A DNA stretch of 64,000 nucleotides from contig OX387608.1 in NCBI GenBank assembly GCA_947568835.1, positions 17,084,535 to 17,148,534 of the forward strand. The letters run 5' to 3'. The position numbers and the translations under genes are program-made. Shown here in pieces: positions 12,164 to 23,790 of the stretch (positions within the stretch are counted from its first letter, which is position 1; each line of letters opens with the position of its first letter). The stretch comes from Protonemura montana (lineage: Eukaryota > Arthropoda > Insecta > Plecoptera > Nemouridae). The notes beneath the pieces are model-generated. The model did no database searches and had not been told where the DNA came from. It was given only the letters and a program-made list of their open reading frames with translations.

Positions 12164-13275
12164 TGTTCAATAATCGAAAAAACAGTAAAAAAATGGCGAG
12201 CTCATCGCCACTGTTGGCAAGTACCATTGTTAATTCTAAAATCGCTTGAGGAGGAAAACAAGATCGATCTCGCCGGCACCTCGTGCTCGGCACCTCGTGC
12301 TCGGCACCTAATTTCGTGCTTCATTTGCGCCGGCGCACTCGGCGGTCCACATTTGTTTTCAATTAATTAAAACGTGTGATTGCTCTACGCTTTGATCTCT
12401 AATATCGTCGAAACAAAGCCCGGCCCTTCGTGGATTGATTGCGAAGGAATGCAGGAGCAGGCAGCCATTTTGTAATCGCAGCTGGATTTCTCTTCAGGTA
12501 CATGACTTTCAAGTTTACATTTTTAATAATAATAATAATAATAATGAAATATATTTTATTCAAGGAACAATACATTACAAAGTAATGTTATTACTCAATA
12601 TTTCAATTAACCCGATGGCGCTTGCTGCTGTATTTTCCAAAAAACATCGGAAAAAAATAACTACAACTGAAATTATCGAAACAACATCGATTCATGTTTA
12701 TCAATCGTTGAAGTTAGCAATAATAAAGATTAATTGAGTTTAAACCAGTTTTAAATGCGAGTAATCTGCGAGAAATAACGACAAAGAAATATGTTAAAAC
12801 TGGAAGCGACGGTGTCTCCATCTTTTGGTACTAAACTTGCAGACAATTTAACACTGGCTTTGTGTCTCTTGAATGATTATAAACTCAATGTCGACTCAAT
12901 TACAATAACGCAGACCACCGCCTTGTGGAGCAAATTAAATTAGCACTTTCGATTACCGCGAGTTTCGGTTAATTGCTTTAGAGACGCGTTGCAAGGAAAC
13001 TTCGCGGCTTGAAAAATAAAACCCCAAGAAAATAACTTTCTTAATTAATTTCTTGTCAAACTTTCAGACACTGAGCGCTGCGATTTACGAGCGGACGTTT
13101 GGTGAACTAATTCAAGTCTTGTCCACCGCCGCCATTGACTCGTATTCACGTTGAATTACAGGTGGCAGTGATCACCCATCGCTTCTAAACATTCCATTAC
13201 TTTTCATTTCATCTTTTGTTTCAGAAGTTTTCGATTTTTGTAGCAAACATTTCCTTTTAAAAATAGATTGAGATT
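12164..13275. other. Unique spacer
   Basis: Contains a small GC-rich duplication (CACCTCGTGCTCGG, near 12276-12310) and an (AAT)n microsatellite near 12523-12545. No coding signal was recognised. Confidence 0.6.
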
Positions 13276-13640
13276 AACAAAAACTATTTCAACTGGGTTT
13301 TCAATGCTAAGTGAAGAACAACTGAATTTCCCAACGTTTCGTAACTTGTACCTGTTACTTTATCAAGGGTAAGAGCAGTCCTGACAATTTTCCGATAACA
13401 AAAGAACCACACAAAATTATAACAATTACCAAGTTCAAGCTTTCTAAATGCATCTAAATAAAATAATCAGAGTCAATAACTAAAAGACTAACGTATTTTG
13501 TATTTTCTGAAATAATATCCTAAACAAATTGTCAGGACTGCTCTTACCCTTGATAAAGTAACAGGTACAAGTTACGAAACGTTGGGAAATTTAGTTGTTC
13601 TTCGCTTAGCATTGAAAACCCAGTTGAAATAGTTTTTGTT
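13276..13640. mobile_element. Foldback element with ACGAAACGTT-core arms
   Basis: Inverted arms of about 115 bp (13276-13390 and 13526-13640) surround about 135 bp of spacer. Each arm contains CCCTTGATAAAGTAACAGGT, then GTTACGAAACGTTGGGAAAT, then GCATTGAAAACCCAGTTGAA. Single-arm relatives lie at 15903-16001 and 23691-23790. A GTAAC/GTTAC stem directly before GAAACGTT recalls decayed hammerhead-like motifs of Penelope-like retroelements, but the catalytic core is not intact. Noncoding. Confidence 0.7.
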
Positions 13641-13751
13641 AAAACTAGTGCTAAGTTAACATCAAGTAGACATGAGTCTAAAAACCATCATAAAGATTCA
13701 GAATGTTTTTCAAAAATTCCCGTAAAATAGCAACCAAAGCCATCTGGACGC

Positions 13752-13796
13752 GGTCATCCACCCAGTCGAGCGATCCCACACAATGTTGCTTAACCC
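13752..13796 (-). mobile_element. Decayed 5S-SINE fragment
   Basis: On the minus strand GGTTAAGCAACATTGTGTGG is followed by TGGGTGGATGACC, a diverged match to the 5S module's A- and C-box region. It is short and partial. Confidence 0.5.
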
Positions 13797-14386
13797 CGGT
13801 CCCTGCCCCGACGATCGTTGGCTCGCCCAGGCATCGCGTGTTTATGAGCGACGACAGCGCCACGGGCGGCCGCTGGTCGCAGTTAATTGGCTGAACGTCA
13901 TAATTAAACGCAAAGAAAGGCGAGGCGCGGCCCATTAGACTTTGTGCATCTTTAGTAGAGAGCCGTGGTCAGGTAGTGGCTATCTGCTTGGCCGCCATTT
14001 TATTATCTGATAATATATATTCGACGACCAACTGGCTTGTAAGTCGTGTACGGTCGCATTTTTCCCCTCACATGCGGTTTTCTTTAATAAACACGAATAA
14101 AAAGGCAAGTTTGTCAAATCCAAATTCAAAATTGACATAATAAGTAAAAATATTCCATTTCTTTAACAGCATCTCTGCTAATATCCACCATTTTGCTGTT
14201 GATTTAAACTTTCTGAATCCGCCGCACAAACTTTGACAGAAACAAGTCGGCCACTTTGCCGAGATGTCCTCTCCCTGTCCGTACAGTGCTTTCGTTGTAA
14301 TTCAATTCAAGATCTAGAGGTGTTGAAAGCTGTGGGCGCTTCCAAAGAAGAAATGCGTTGCCCACACGCATGGAGCTGGTAAAATT
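13797..14386. other. Unique spacer
   Basis: No feature was recognised. A GC-rich patch with GCGGCCGC occurs near 13865. Confidence 0.6.
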
Positions 14387-14671
14387 GCGTGTAGGGAGAT
14401 GCGTGGAGGGAGATGCGTGTAGGGAGATGCGTGTAGGGAGATGCGTGTAGGGAGATGCGTGGAGGGAGATGCGTGTAGGGAGATGCGTGTAGGGAGATGC
14501 GTGGAGGGAGATGCGTGTAGGGAGATGCGTGGAGGGAGATGCGTGGAGGGAGATGCGTGGAGGGAGATGCGTGTAGGGAGATGCGTGGAGGGAGATGCGT
14601 GGAGGGAGATGCGTGGAGGGAGATGCGTGGAGGGAGATGCGTGGAGGGAGATGCGTGGAGGGAGATGCGTG
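14387..14671. repeat. 14-bp G-rich minisatellite
   Basis: About 20 copies of a 14-bp unit GTGGAGGGAGATGC / GTGTAGGGAGATGC. The plus strand is rich in GG/GGG runs and could fold into G-quadruplexes. Open frames on both strands read the 14-residue product of three units and are artefacts. Confidence 0.95.
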
Positions 14672-15902
14672 AAGAATATTCTTGAGATGTCATCATGTGA
14701 GTTTGGGTTCATGCTTTGGTTCGGGTCACAATTCAAGTCGGTTACAACTTTATTCTTAGTCAGGTTAGGTTAGTTTTGGGCACAAAGACTGGACGATTAC
14801 AACTACAGGGGATCGCATTGCACTCAAAATACATGCTAATCTGTGCATTTAACACTTTTCTGGTCTCTGGAAAAGTGCCAAGAATATTATGATGCCCGAG
14901 CCATATAGGCACCAGCATCTTAAGACTATTCTCTGGTTCCTTGCCTTCCTTGGACTAACCTTTCTTGACGTCACTTCTTCGTAGATAAATAATTTAAAAA
15001 TAATAAATAATATTTCAAAAAAATTGCCATTTGCATTGTTTTTAAATGAGCGTGAATTGAGTAATCAAATGAAACGGTGTGAGTTTGATTTCAATTATTT
15101 CTTTAATTGGTTTAACAACAGAATTCTGACAAAATGTTGAATATTTTTGAGCATCGCATCTTCTATTTACTCGAGATGAGCGCTCCTGGTGGCAACTTTT
15201 GTCCCAATTACTGCAACCATAACCTTAAATAGTTCAACTTAAGAAATTAGTTTTAATAATAGAGTCTGAACGAAGCCGGGTAGGAATTCTGGTATAAAGA
15301 CATTAAAGAAAAAACAGAGTCACATTATTGCAAGGGTTTTTATAAATGGGGAGGAGTTTAAATTAAATATCTCGCTTAGCTCATCAATTGTTGGTCAACA
15401 TAACCCTACTTAATCCCGAGCCCCAAAACGTTTCGTTATTTCGGCTTTCGGTTACCCAAAGCAATATCCATCTTTCTTCAGGAATTAACTTTCATCCACT
15501 AATCCTGACAATTAATTTAAAGTGCATATAAAACAAAATAAACATTTACAGACCCCGGTAAACAGATCTAAAACCTACCGATGCCAAACATAGGGCAAAC
15601 CCCGTGCAACAGAGAGAGACAGGAACCGGAAGTAAACGCAGTAAACAAACTTGAGCGATCCAAGAAGCCAACTAAATCAACTATATCAGCTGTTTTATAC
15701 CCCAAACGCCGCGGACAGCGGTAGGGGTCAGTGGGTTAATGGGACCCAAGCGAGGTCGGCTTCCTGCATTCTACCAGATGTCAGATGCCAGATGCCAGAT
15801 GCCAGATGCTAAGTTGGGGTAGGCGTCCCAACTGTCCTTCAAACAAACCACAAAAGTAACCAGAAGTCGTTACTTGGTGTCAGTCCTAATTGACCACTTT
15901 AA
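14672..15902. other. Unique AT-rich spacer
   Basis: Contains a short CCAGATG repeat (about 15776-15812). No gene was recognised. Confidence 0.6.
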
Positions 15903-16001
15903 CCCTTGATAAAGTAACAGGTACAAGTTACGAAACGTTGGGAAATTCAGTTGTTCTTCACTTAGCATTGAAAACCCAGTTGAAATAGTTTTTGTTAAAA
16001 C
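15903..16001 (+). mobile_element. Single arm of the ACGAAACGTT family
   Basis: Matches the right arm of the 13276-13640 foldback (CCCTTGATAAAGTAACAGGT ... GTTACGAAACGTTGG ... AATAGTTTTTGTTAAAAC) with few differences. It is a dispersed copy without the inverted partner. Confidence 0.75.
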
Positions 16002-16392
16002 CTGAATTTCTTCAAATTTTGTCTCGTTCCCTTTTCATTCCCCAGTGAAACAAACGAACCCTCAAATATTTTGACATTTATCACATTTTCAAATATTTTT
16101 TAAATCCAAGTTTCGGTCCACCAATCCCAAATGTACAGCTACCGGTTCCTTACTAACCAATCGTTAAGAGGACTCTTAACGGACTGTCAAGTTAACGCGT
16201 TGTCTGCATCGCCAGGAGGTCCACCATGTTGTGCACAGAGCGCAAGTTTTATTGAATATAAATCAGGAATGCAACGCAACGGGAAGGATTTTAATGTTGG
16301 TTCATGAAATGCGAGCCCGTGTTATATATGCACCTGTCATTCGAATCAAGTTATAGACCAAGTTTTTATAACTAAGCAAGACTTAATGCTTT
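16002..16392. other. Unique spacer
   Basis: Nothing recognised. Confidence 0.6.
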
Positions 16393-17549
16393 ACCATCAT
16401 AGGTGACCATCATACACATTACCATCATACACATGACCATCATACACATGACCATCATACACATGACCATCATACACATGACCATCATACACATGACCAT
16501 CATACACATGACCATCATACACATGACCATCATACACATGATCATCATACACATGACCATCATACACATGACCATCATACACATGACCATCATACACATG
16601 ACCATCATACACATGACCATCATACACATGACCATCATACACATGACCATCATACACATGACCATCATACACGTGACCATCATACACATGACCATCATAC
16701 ACATGACCATCATACACATGACCATCATACACATGACCATCATACACATGACCATCATACACATGACCATCATACACATGACCATCATACACATGACCAT
16801 CATACACATGACCATCATACACATGACCATCATACACATGACCATCATACACATGACCATCATACACATGACCATCATACACATGACCATCATACACATG
16901 ACCATCATACACATGACCATCATACACATGACCATCATAGACATGACCATCATACACATGACCATCATACACATGACCATCATACACATGACCATCATAC
17001 ACATGACCATCATACACATGGCCATCATACACATGACCATCATACACATGACCATCAAACACATGACCATCATACACATGACCATCATATACATGACCAT
17101 CATACACATGACCATCATACACATGGCCATCATATACATGACCATCATACACATGACCATCATACACGTGACCATCATACACATGACCATCAGACTTATG
17201 ACCATCATACACATGACCATCATACACATGACCATCATACACATGACCATCATACACATGACCATCATACACATGACCATCATACACATGACCATCATAC
17301 ACATGACCATCATTCACATGACCATCATACACATGACCATCATACACATGACCATCATACACATGACCATCATACACATGACCATCATACACATGACCAT
17401 CATACACATGACCATCATACACATGACCATCATACACATGACCATCATACACATGACCATCATTCACATGACCATCATACACATGACCATCATACACATG
17501 ACCATCATTCACATGACCATCATACACGTGACCATCATACACATGACCA
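16393..17549. repeat. 15-bp minisatellite derived from the 5S SINE
   Basis: About 77 copies of TGACCATCATACACA. The left edge retains GGTGACCATCATACACA as in the SINE. The right edge runs directly into SINE sequence (GACCAGTTCTGTTTGGGAGA). Scattered single-base variants occur. Long open frames in several phases (up to 397 codons) are artefacts of a unit divisible by three. Confidence 0.97.
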
Positions 17550-17587
17550 GTTCTGTTTGGGAGAGAGGTTGGAGGGATGAAAGTTGA
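17550..17587 (+). mobile_element. 5S-SINE remnant flanking the 15-bp array
   Basis: TTCTGTTTGGGAGAGAGG then TTGGAGGGATGAAAGTTGA is the SINE sequence that normally follows the single TGACCATCATACACATGACCA segment. It shows that the neighbouring array expanded in place within a SINE. Confidence 0.9.
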
Positions 17588-17592
17588 CAAAA

Positions 17593-17700
17593 ACCTAACC
17601 TAACCTAACCTAACCTAACCTAACCTAACCAAACCTAACCTAACCTAACCTAACCTATTCTAACCTAACCAAACCTAACCTAACCTAACAAAACCTCACC
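17593..17700. repeat. Interstitial (CCTAA)n / (TTAGG)n telomere-like tract
   Basis: About twenty pentamers CCTAA with a few interruptions (CCAAA, CCTATT). (TTAGG)n is the common arthropod telomere repeat. The pyrimidine-rich strand lies on the sense strand just before the exon at 17757, so it could add to the polypyrimidine context of that splice acceptor. Confidence 0.85.
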
Positions 17701-17756
17701 CAATCTATCGCATATAAAGCCATGTTTCTAAGAAACATCTCCTTGTGTGTTTACAG

Positions 17757-17945
17757 CCTGCAACTGCAACATGCACGCACGCCGCTGTCGCTTCAACATG
17801 GAACTATACAAGCTGTCAGGCCGCGTCAGTGGCGGAGTCTGTCTCAAGTGCAGACACTTCACCGCCGGCCGCCACTGCCACTACTGCAAGGAGGGGTACT
17901 ACCGGGACCCGAGCAAACCAATCTCACACAAGAAGGCGTGCAAGG
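17757..17945 (+). CDS. Net: Netrin exon: laminin-type EGF repeat LE2
   Basis: Netrin is a secreted laminin-related axon guidance cue that binds DCC/Frazzled and UNC5 receptors. This 189-bp exon encodes about 63 residues with the eight cysteines of one laminin-type EGF repeat. It opens with a partial codon (xCC) followed by [20 protein letters not shown], and later has GGVCLKC, GRHCHYC and KKACK, all hallmarks of netrin LE2. The acceptor is TTTACAG at 17750-17756. The donor is G|GTAAGT at 17946. Both flanking introns are phase 1. Its last base G joins CA of the next exon to make Ala. A telomere-like (CCTAA)n tract ends about 60 nt upstream and a 10-bp array starts 85 nt downstream. Upstream exons (LamNT, LE1) are not in the window. 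Confidence 0.96.
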
Positions 17946-18030
17946 GTAAGTCTGGAGAGAGATACAAGTTTCACATGAAATATGATTATTAATTTCAATT
18001 GCAAACTAAAGACTTACGACTTCACGCGTC

Positions 18031-18357
18031 TTAGAGACGCTCTGAGATGCTCTAAGACGCTCTAAGACGCTCTGAGATGCTCTAAGATGCTCTAAGACGC
18101 TCTACGATGCTCTGAGATGCTCTGAGATGCTCTGAGATGCTCTGAGACGCTCTGAGACGCTCTAAGACGCTCTGAGATGCTCTAAGACGCTCTGAGATGC
18201 TCTGAGACGCTCTGAGATGCTCTAAGACGCTCTGAGATGCTCTGAGACGCTCTGAGATGCTCTGAGACGCTCTGAGATGCTCTGAGACGCTCTGAGATGC
18301 TCTAAGACGCTCTGAGATGCTCTGAGACGCTTTAAGACGCTCTATGACGCTCTGAGA
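18031..18357. repeat. 10-bp minisatellite
   Basis: About 33 copies of TCTGAGATGC / TCTAAGACGC / TCTGAGACGC, starting 85 nt after the donor of the LE2 exon. The variants partly alternate, hinting at a 20-bp dimer. Confidence 0.93.
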
Positions 18358-18407
18358 AAGTGTTTTTCTGATTGTTTGCATAGAATTGCATGTGTTCCTG
18401 GATACTA

Positions 18408-19528
18408 ACTTGGTTCATGTTAAAGCAGAGTCACTGTAGACTTGGTTCATGTTAAAGCAGAGTCACTGTAGACTTGGTCCATGTTAAAGCAGAGTCACTG
18501 TAGACTTGGTTCATGTTAAAGCAGAGTCACTGTAGACTTGGTTCATGTTAAAGCAGAGTCACTGTAGACTTGGTCCATGTTAAAGCAGAGTCACTGTAGA
18601 CTTGGTCCATGTTAAAGCAGAGTCACTGTAGACTTGGTTCATGTTAAAGCAGAGTCACTGTAGACTTGGTCCCTGTTAAAGCAGAGTCACTGTAGACTTG
18701 GTTCATGTTAAAGCAGAGTCACTGTAGACTTGGTTCATGTTAAAGCAGAGTCACTGTAGACTTGGTCCCTGTTAAAGCAGAGTCACTGTAGACTTGGTTC
18801 ATGTTAAAGCAGAGTCACTGTAGACTTGGTTCATGTTAAAGCAGAGTCACTGTAGACTTGGTTCATGTTAAAGCAGAGTCACTGTAGACTTGGTCCATGT
18901 TAAAGCAGAGTCACTGTAGACTTGGTTCATGTTAAAGCAGAGTCACTGTAGACTTGGTCCATGTTAAAGCAGAGTCACTGTAGACTTGGTCCATGTTAAA
19001 GCAGAGTCACTGGAGACTTGGTCCCTGTTAAAGCAGAGTCACTGTAGACTTGGTCCATGTTAAAGCAGAGTCACTGGAGACTTGGTCCATGTTAAAGCAG
19101 AGTCACTGTAGACTTGGTCCATGTTAAAGCAGAGTCACTGTAGACTTGGTCCCTGTTAAAGCAGAGTCACTGTAGACTTGGTCCATGTTAAAGCAGAGTC
19201 ACTGTAGACTTGGTCCATGTTAAAGCAGAGTCACTGTAGACTTGGTCCCTGTTAAAGCAGAGTCACTGTAGACTTGGTCCATGTTAAAGCAGAGTCACTG
19301 GAGACTTGGTCCCTGTTAAAGCAGAGTCACTGTAGACTTGGTCCCTGTTAAAGCAGAGTCACTGTAGACTTGGTCCATGTTAAAGCAGAGTCACTGGAGA
19401 CTTGGTCCATGTTAAAGCAGAGTCACTGTAGACTTGGTTCATGTTAAAGCAGAGTCACTGTAGACTTGGTCCCTGTTAAAGCAGAGTCACTGTAGACTTG
19501 GTCCATGTTAAAGCAGAGTCACTGGAGA
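18408..19528. repeat. 32-bp minisatellite
   Basis: About 35 copies of a 32-bp unit (ACTTGGTTCATGTTAAAGCA, then GAGTCACTGTAG). The variants TTCATG, TCCATG and TCCCTG are unevenly spread: TTCATG is commoner on the left, TCCATG and TCCCTG on the right. Confidence 0.96.
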
Positions 19529-19954
19529 GGTCACTAGCTTTGTTTCCATCATAGAAGCAACAAGAATAACATGATAACTGATGAATTTGCATCTATTTTT
19601 GAATATCTTAAAGAAAACATGAAGAGACTTATTTAAAACCCATTGTTGAGCCTGGTCGCAGAACAACGCCTCTGTTCCGGTGAGAGAAGCGAACATAAAC
19701 AAGGTTATCGTCTTTAGGGCGCTTTGTGGTTCCTGTCCTCGACGAGTTTTAAAGTTGCATCGTATTTTAATATTTGGTAAAAATCTGCCCCGAGTTTCAC
19801 AGCCTGTGAAATTAATTCCTGTCGTGAAATTCGAAACTTGGGGAAGAACAACTCTTGTCCCTCGAATGAGAGCCAAGCTTTTCCTTGGGGACAACTTTTG
19901 CCGAGCGAACGGCGGAGAGGGAGGGGGAGGGAAGGGGTGAAAGAATATGCTGAA
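19529..19954. other. Unique spacer in the LE2-LE3 intron
   Basis: No feature was recognised. A G-rich stretch lies at 19910-19940. Confidence 0.6.
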
Positions 19955-20167
19955 AATACCAGACCCAGCGCAGTGTTGCTTAACTTTCATCCCTCCAACC
20001 TCTCTCCCGAACAGAAGTGGTCATGTGTATGATGGTCACCCATCCAATACCTGACTCAGCGCAGTGTTGCTTAACTTTCATCCCTCCAACCTCTCTCCCG
20101 AACAGAACTGGTCATGTGTATGATGGTCACCCATACAATACCTGACCCAGCACAGTGTTGCTTAACT
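19955..20167 (-). mobile_element. 5S-SINE fragment, about two 91-bp modules
   Basis: Minus-strand modules with GTTAAGCAACAC ... GGATGGGTGACC. Both head and body are missing, and both ends cut within a module. Confidence 0.88.
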
Positions 20168-20842
20168 CGTTCCACCAACGAAGTGAAATTATTGTCGACA
20201 AAAGAATAGTGGTTTAGAGTGAGATAGACCAAAGGACGGCCACGTGGATCGGAGAAGGAGGAGGGGGGCGGAGGAGGGGGATGGGAGGGGGAGGGAGGGG
20301 GGCAGGGGTGGTGTTGATCAGTACTTCAATATTCAAGTGAGCAGAGGAATATAATTACCACGGGGTCGGGTGTACTCGACATTTAGACAGGAATTCATGA
20401 CGCGATAGTTCCTCGCCAGGTGCCACTTCAATCAAGAGGGGGGGGGGGGGGGGGGTGAAAGTTAGGGGGGGGGTAGGGTAAAGTTCACGTTGGAGAGTTG
20501 ACATGACGAGGCAGTTTGATCGGATGCCAAGTATTGATTTCTCGTGTGATATTATCCGTGTTTAAGTCTGGATTGCAACACCTTTCATTTTTGCTGCAAC
20601 ATTTTACCGTAAGATAGCGTTTTAATAGCTTAAGTCCGTTGCGCCTTGGTTTTGAACTAGAGACGTAAAGTTCAAATATTATCGACCAATTTCACCGCAA
20701 TATTGCTGTTTTTTTTTTACTGAATTTTTGGTCCTTTTTTGCATCTGTTTGTGTTTAGTGGGTTTGTTGCTAAGTTGGCAGCATTTGACATCTTGCTATA
20801 TCACTGTCAGAACAGCTGACTTTCCTCACCAATCCTAACAAA
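20168..20842. other. Spacer with G-rich tracts
   Basis: Contains G-rich runs at 20250-20300 and an unbroken G18 at 20438-20455. No gene was recognised. Confidence 0.65.
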
Positions 20843-21772
20843 ACATGGCCATAACTACACCACACTCCCATGCAAGGTTGACAGAATCCATCCAACTTAC
20901 AGCATGGGTAAAACCACACTACCATGCAAGGTTGACAGAATCCATCCAACTTACAGCATGGGTAACACCACACTCCCATGCAAGGTTGACAGAATCCATC
21001 CAACTTACAGCATGGGTGACACCACACTCCCATGCAAGGTTGACAGAATCCATCCAACTTACAGCATGGGTAACACCACACTGCCATGCAAGGTTGACAG
21101 AACCCATCCAACTTACAGCATGGGTAACACCACACTCCCATGCAAGGTTGACAGAATCCATCCAACTTACAGCATGGGTAACACCACACTCCCATGCAAG
21201 GTTGACAGAATCCATCCAACTTACAGCATGGGTAACACCACACTCCCATGCAAGGTTGACAGAATCCATCCAACTTACAGCATGGGTAACACCACACTCC
21301 CATGCAAGGTTGACAGAATCCATCCAACTTACAGCATGGGTAACACCACACTGCCATGCAAGGTTGACAGAATCCATCCAACTTCCAGCATGGGTAACAC
21401 CACACTCCCATGCAAGGTTGACAGAATCCATCCAACTTACAGCATGGGTAACACCACACTCCCATGCAAGGTTGACAGAATCCATCCAACTTACAGCATG
21501 GGTGACACCACACTCCCATGCAAGGTTGACAGAATCCATCCAACTTCCAGCATGGGTAACACCACACTCCCATGCAAGGTTGACAGAATCCATCCAACTT
21601 ACAGCATGGGTAACACCACACTCCCATGCAAGGTTGACAGAATCCATCCAACTTCCAGCATGGGTAACACCACACTCCCATGCAAGGTTGACAGAATCCA
21701 TCCAACTTACAGCATGGGTAACACCACACTCCCATGCAATGTTGACAGAATCCATCCAACTTCCAGCATGGG
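20843..21772. repeat. 54-bp minisatellite
   Basis: About 17 copies of a 54-bp unit (CCATGCAAGGTTGACAGAAT ... CAACTTACAGCATGGGTAAC ... ACACTC). Variants at ACTTACAGC/ACTTCCAGC and GGTAAC/GGTGAC. 54 is divisible by three, so open frames of about 300 codons exist on both strands. The products are 18-residue repeats with no known domain. Confidence 0.96.
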
Positions 21773-22423
21773 CCAAGTTAAGAGTAAGGAGGAAAGGTAT
21801 TCGACAGTGAAGAAACATTCATTTTTAATAGTACCTACTTAGAGAATAATATGGTCATAAAACTTGCAAATTGTCTTCAAAAACAAAATTTAATCATAGC
21901 ATTTTTTATTTCATTTGAACGCTTTTTGGTAATATTACCATTTTTAAAATTACCGGTAATTTTCCATCTCTATTTGGAAAACAAGTCGTGTCTTTTAAAC
22001 CCGTGCCCGGCATCGGACAGTTGTAATGTAATCAGGTATTTTAGAAACTCTGATAAACTTTAATTACAAGTTTTCCCTGCAGATTGCGTTGCGCATGACC
22101 AAGGGTGACGTCATGAACCCACGTGACTAATTCAGTGACTGCGATTGCTTCTGTACATTTGAGATTTCAGTAAATAATTCATGAATAGTCCGCCGCACGG
22201 CGCTGCTGTCAGCATCAGCTTTTAACAAGGGAAGCATTTATTGAAAAACAATCACTGCATTTCCCATATGGTAGGCAAAACAAAATGCGGACACAAACGT
22301 GTTCTAAAAAGTCCTGGTATTTTGTTAAAACAATTGCCACGTGGCGACTTTTATTCAATTGCATTCGAAGGAAGCAAAGCAATGAAGATAAAGTATAGAA
22401 TTGGTTTCTTTTTTTAGAAGAGA
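21773..22423. other. Unique AT-rich spacer
   Basis: Nothing recognised. Confidence 0.6.
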
Positions 22424-22807
22424 TCATATTTAAATTGCAAACGCTTGCAATGCGTGGGGTATTTTATTATTAACAACACTATAACCGTCTCAAAAATTGA
22501 TGCCTAAACGGGGACTCAAACCCCGATCTCCACCTGTCGCGGGTGTTGCTCTAACCAATTGAGCTACTTGGACCCCAATCTCCACCTGTCGCGGGTGTTG
22601 CTCTAACCAATTGAGCTACTTGAACCCCGATCTCCACCTGTCGCGGGTGTTGCTCTAACCAATTGAGCTACTTGAACCCCGATCTCCACCTGTCGCGGGT
22701 GTTGCTCTAACCAATTGAGCTACTTGAACCCCGATCTCCACCTGTCGCGGGTGTTGCTCTAACCAATTGAGCTACTTGGACACTGGCTTTTTATGACGAT
22801 TTTAGCG
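22424..22807 (-). mobile_element. tRNA-derived SINE with 52-bp tandem expansion
   Basis: On the minus strand: lead GTCTCA-poor start and CCAGTGTCCAAGTAGCTC, then five copies of a 52-bp 5'-tRNA unit, then an intact T arm (CGGGGTTTGAGTCCCCG), CATCAATTTTTGAGACGG and the 3' tail TTAATAATAAAATACC ... TTGCAAGCGTTTGCAATTTA. Internal junctions read GGGGTTCAAGTAGC or GGGGTCCAAGTAGC, so only the last copy has a complete T arm. Confidence 0.92.
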
Positions 22808-23690
22808 TATTCGATGAATCAAATTTTTGAAACCAATTTTGCCTTCAGACATTAAAAAAAAAATCCAAAATGTGGCACGCATGTAGCTCAAACTAAACAG
22901 CCCCAAAGCTAAAAGACTAAAAATGCAAAACACAACGCCCGCCATTTCTTGCCTAATAAAAGAACCCAATCTGAAAGCTCATCATCGCAGACAAAACAAA
23001 GTCCTCCTCACCAAGAGGTCAAGCAAGCCGTGATACCGCTCCTCGTTTCACGGGAGTACCCCAGGGTATCATCAGTGGGCTACCATCACGTTCAGTACTC
23101 CCTGAGGGGTGCTAGCTGCCGCGGTGTACGATCAAGATGGCGTGGGTTGGGGCGGCGGTGGGTTGTAGGGGGCGTGACTAGCGCTTATCTTCTGTACAAT
23201 GCGGTCGCTTGTAACGATGTGTTCTTGTTATTGGAAAAACAAATGAGTTCGGTGCCCGCATGGGGTGTGAGTGGGGATACTTTGCTTTTATCGCTGGCTT
23301 TTGGCGGCGAATGGATTTATTTGGCTCTGGTTTTTGCGACGCTGGTCTAAAGAGGGCGCAGCTGAAGCGAATTATAAGGGTGACAATTGTTTCCGTTTGG
23401 TTTCCTTTATGTCTGGCTCGATTTCCCTCACGAGGGATCTAAGTTTATACCCATTTGTTGTCTTTCCGTACATAGGATATATATATATATATAAGTCTTC
23501 TAATTTAAATACAGTATTAACTGAAGGAATTAGTGATTATAATAAATTGTCAAAGAAAATTAGGAATATAAAAACTGTAAATAAATGTAAGACTAAATTG
23601 TGCGAGAAATTTAAAGAGGACGAAGATGATGTACGATGATGTCATGTAAAATTGTTCTTTAAAAAGCTAAATAAAAGCATAAAAACAAAT
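22808..23690. other. Unique spacer
   Basis: Overlapping short frames at 22949-23639 show no recognisable similarity and no consistent frame. An (AT)n run lies at about 23478-23491. Confidence 0.55.
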
Positions 23691-23790
23691 ATAACAGGTC
23701 TAAGTTACGAAACGTTGGTAAATTTAGTTGTTCTTCACTTAGCATTGAAAACCCAGTTGAAATAGTTTTTGTTAAAACTGGTGCTAAGTT
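23691..23790 (+). mobile_element. Single arm of the ACGAAACGTT family
   Basis: ATAACAGGTCTAAGTTACGA onward matches the family at 13526-13640 and 15903-16001, including GCATTGAAAACCCAGTTGAA. The shared AAGTAGACATGAGTCT beyond it also occurs after 13640, so the family extends past the arm. Confidence 0.72.

Noticed and set aside
16372..17590. Open frames of 313-397 codons reading MMVMC, HVYDG or HMTII repeats
   Set aside because: Products of the 15-bp SINE-derived minisatellite. All stop-free phases stay open simply because 15 is divisible by three.
20770..21842. Four overlapping frames of about 300-330 codons with Cys/Trp-rich repeats
   Set aside because: The 54-bp array gives open frames on both strands. 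Equal openness of opposite frames argues against coding.
22949..23639. Cluster of overlapping plus frames as an exon
   Set aside because: Three frames overlap without a dominant one, no similarity is evident, and no phase-compatible splice pair joins them to netrin.
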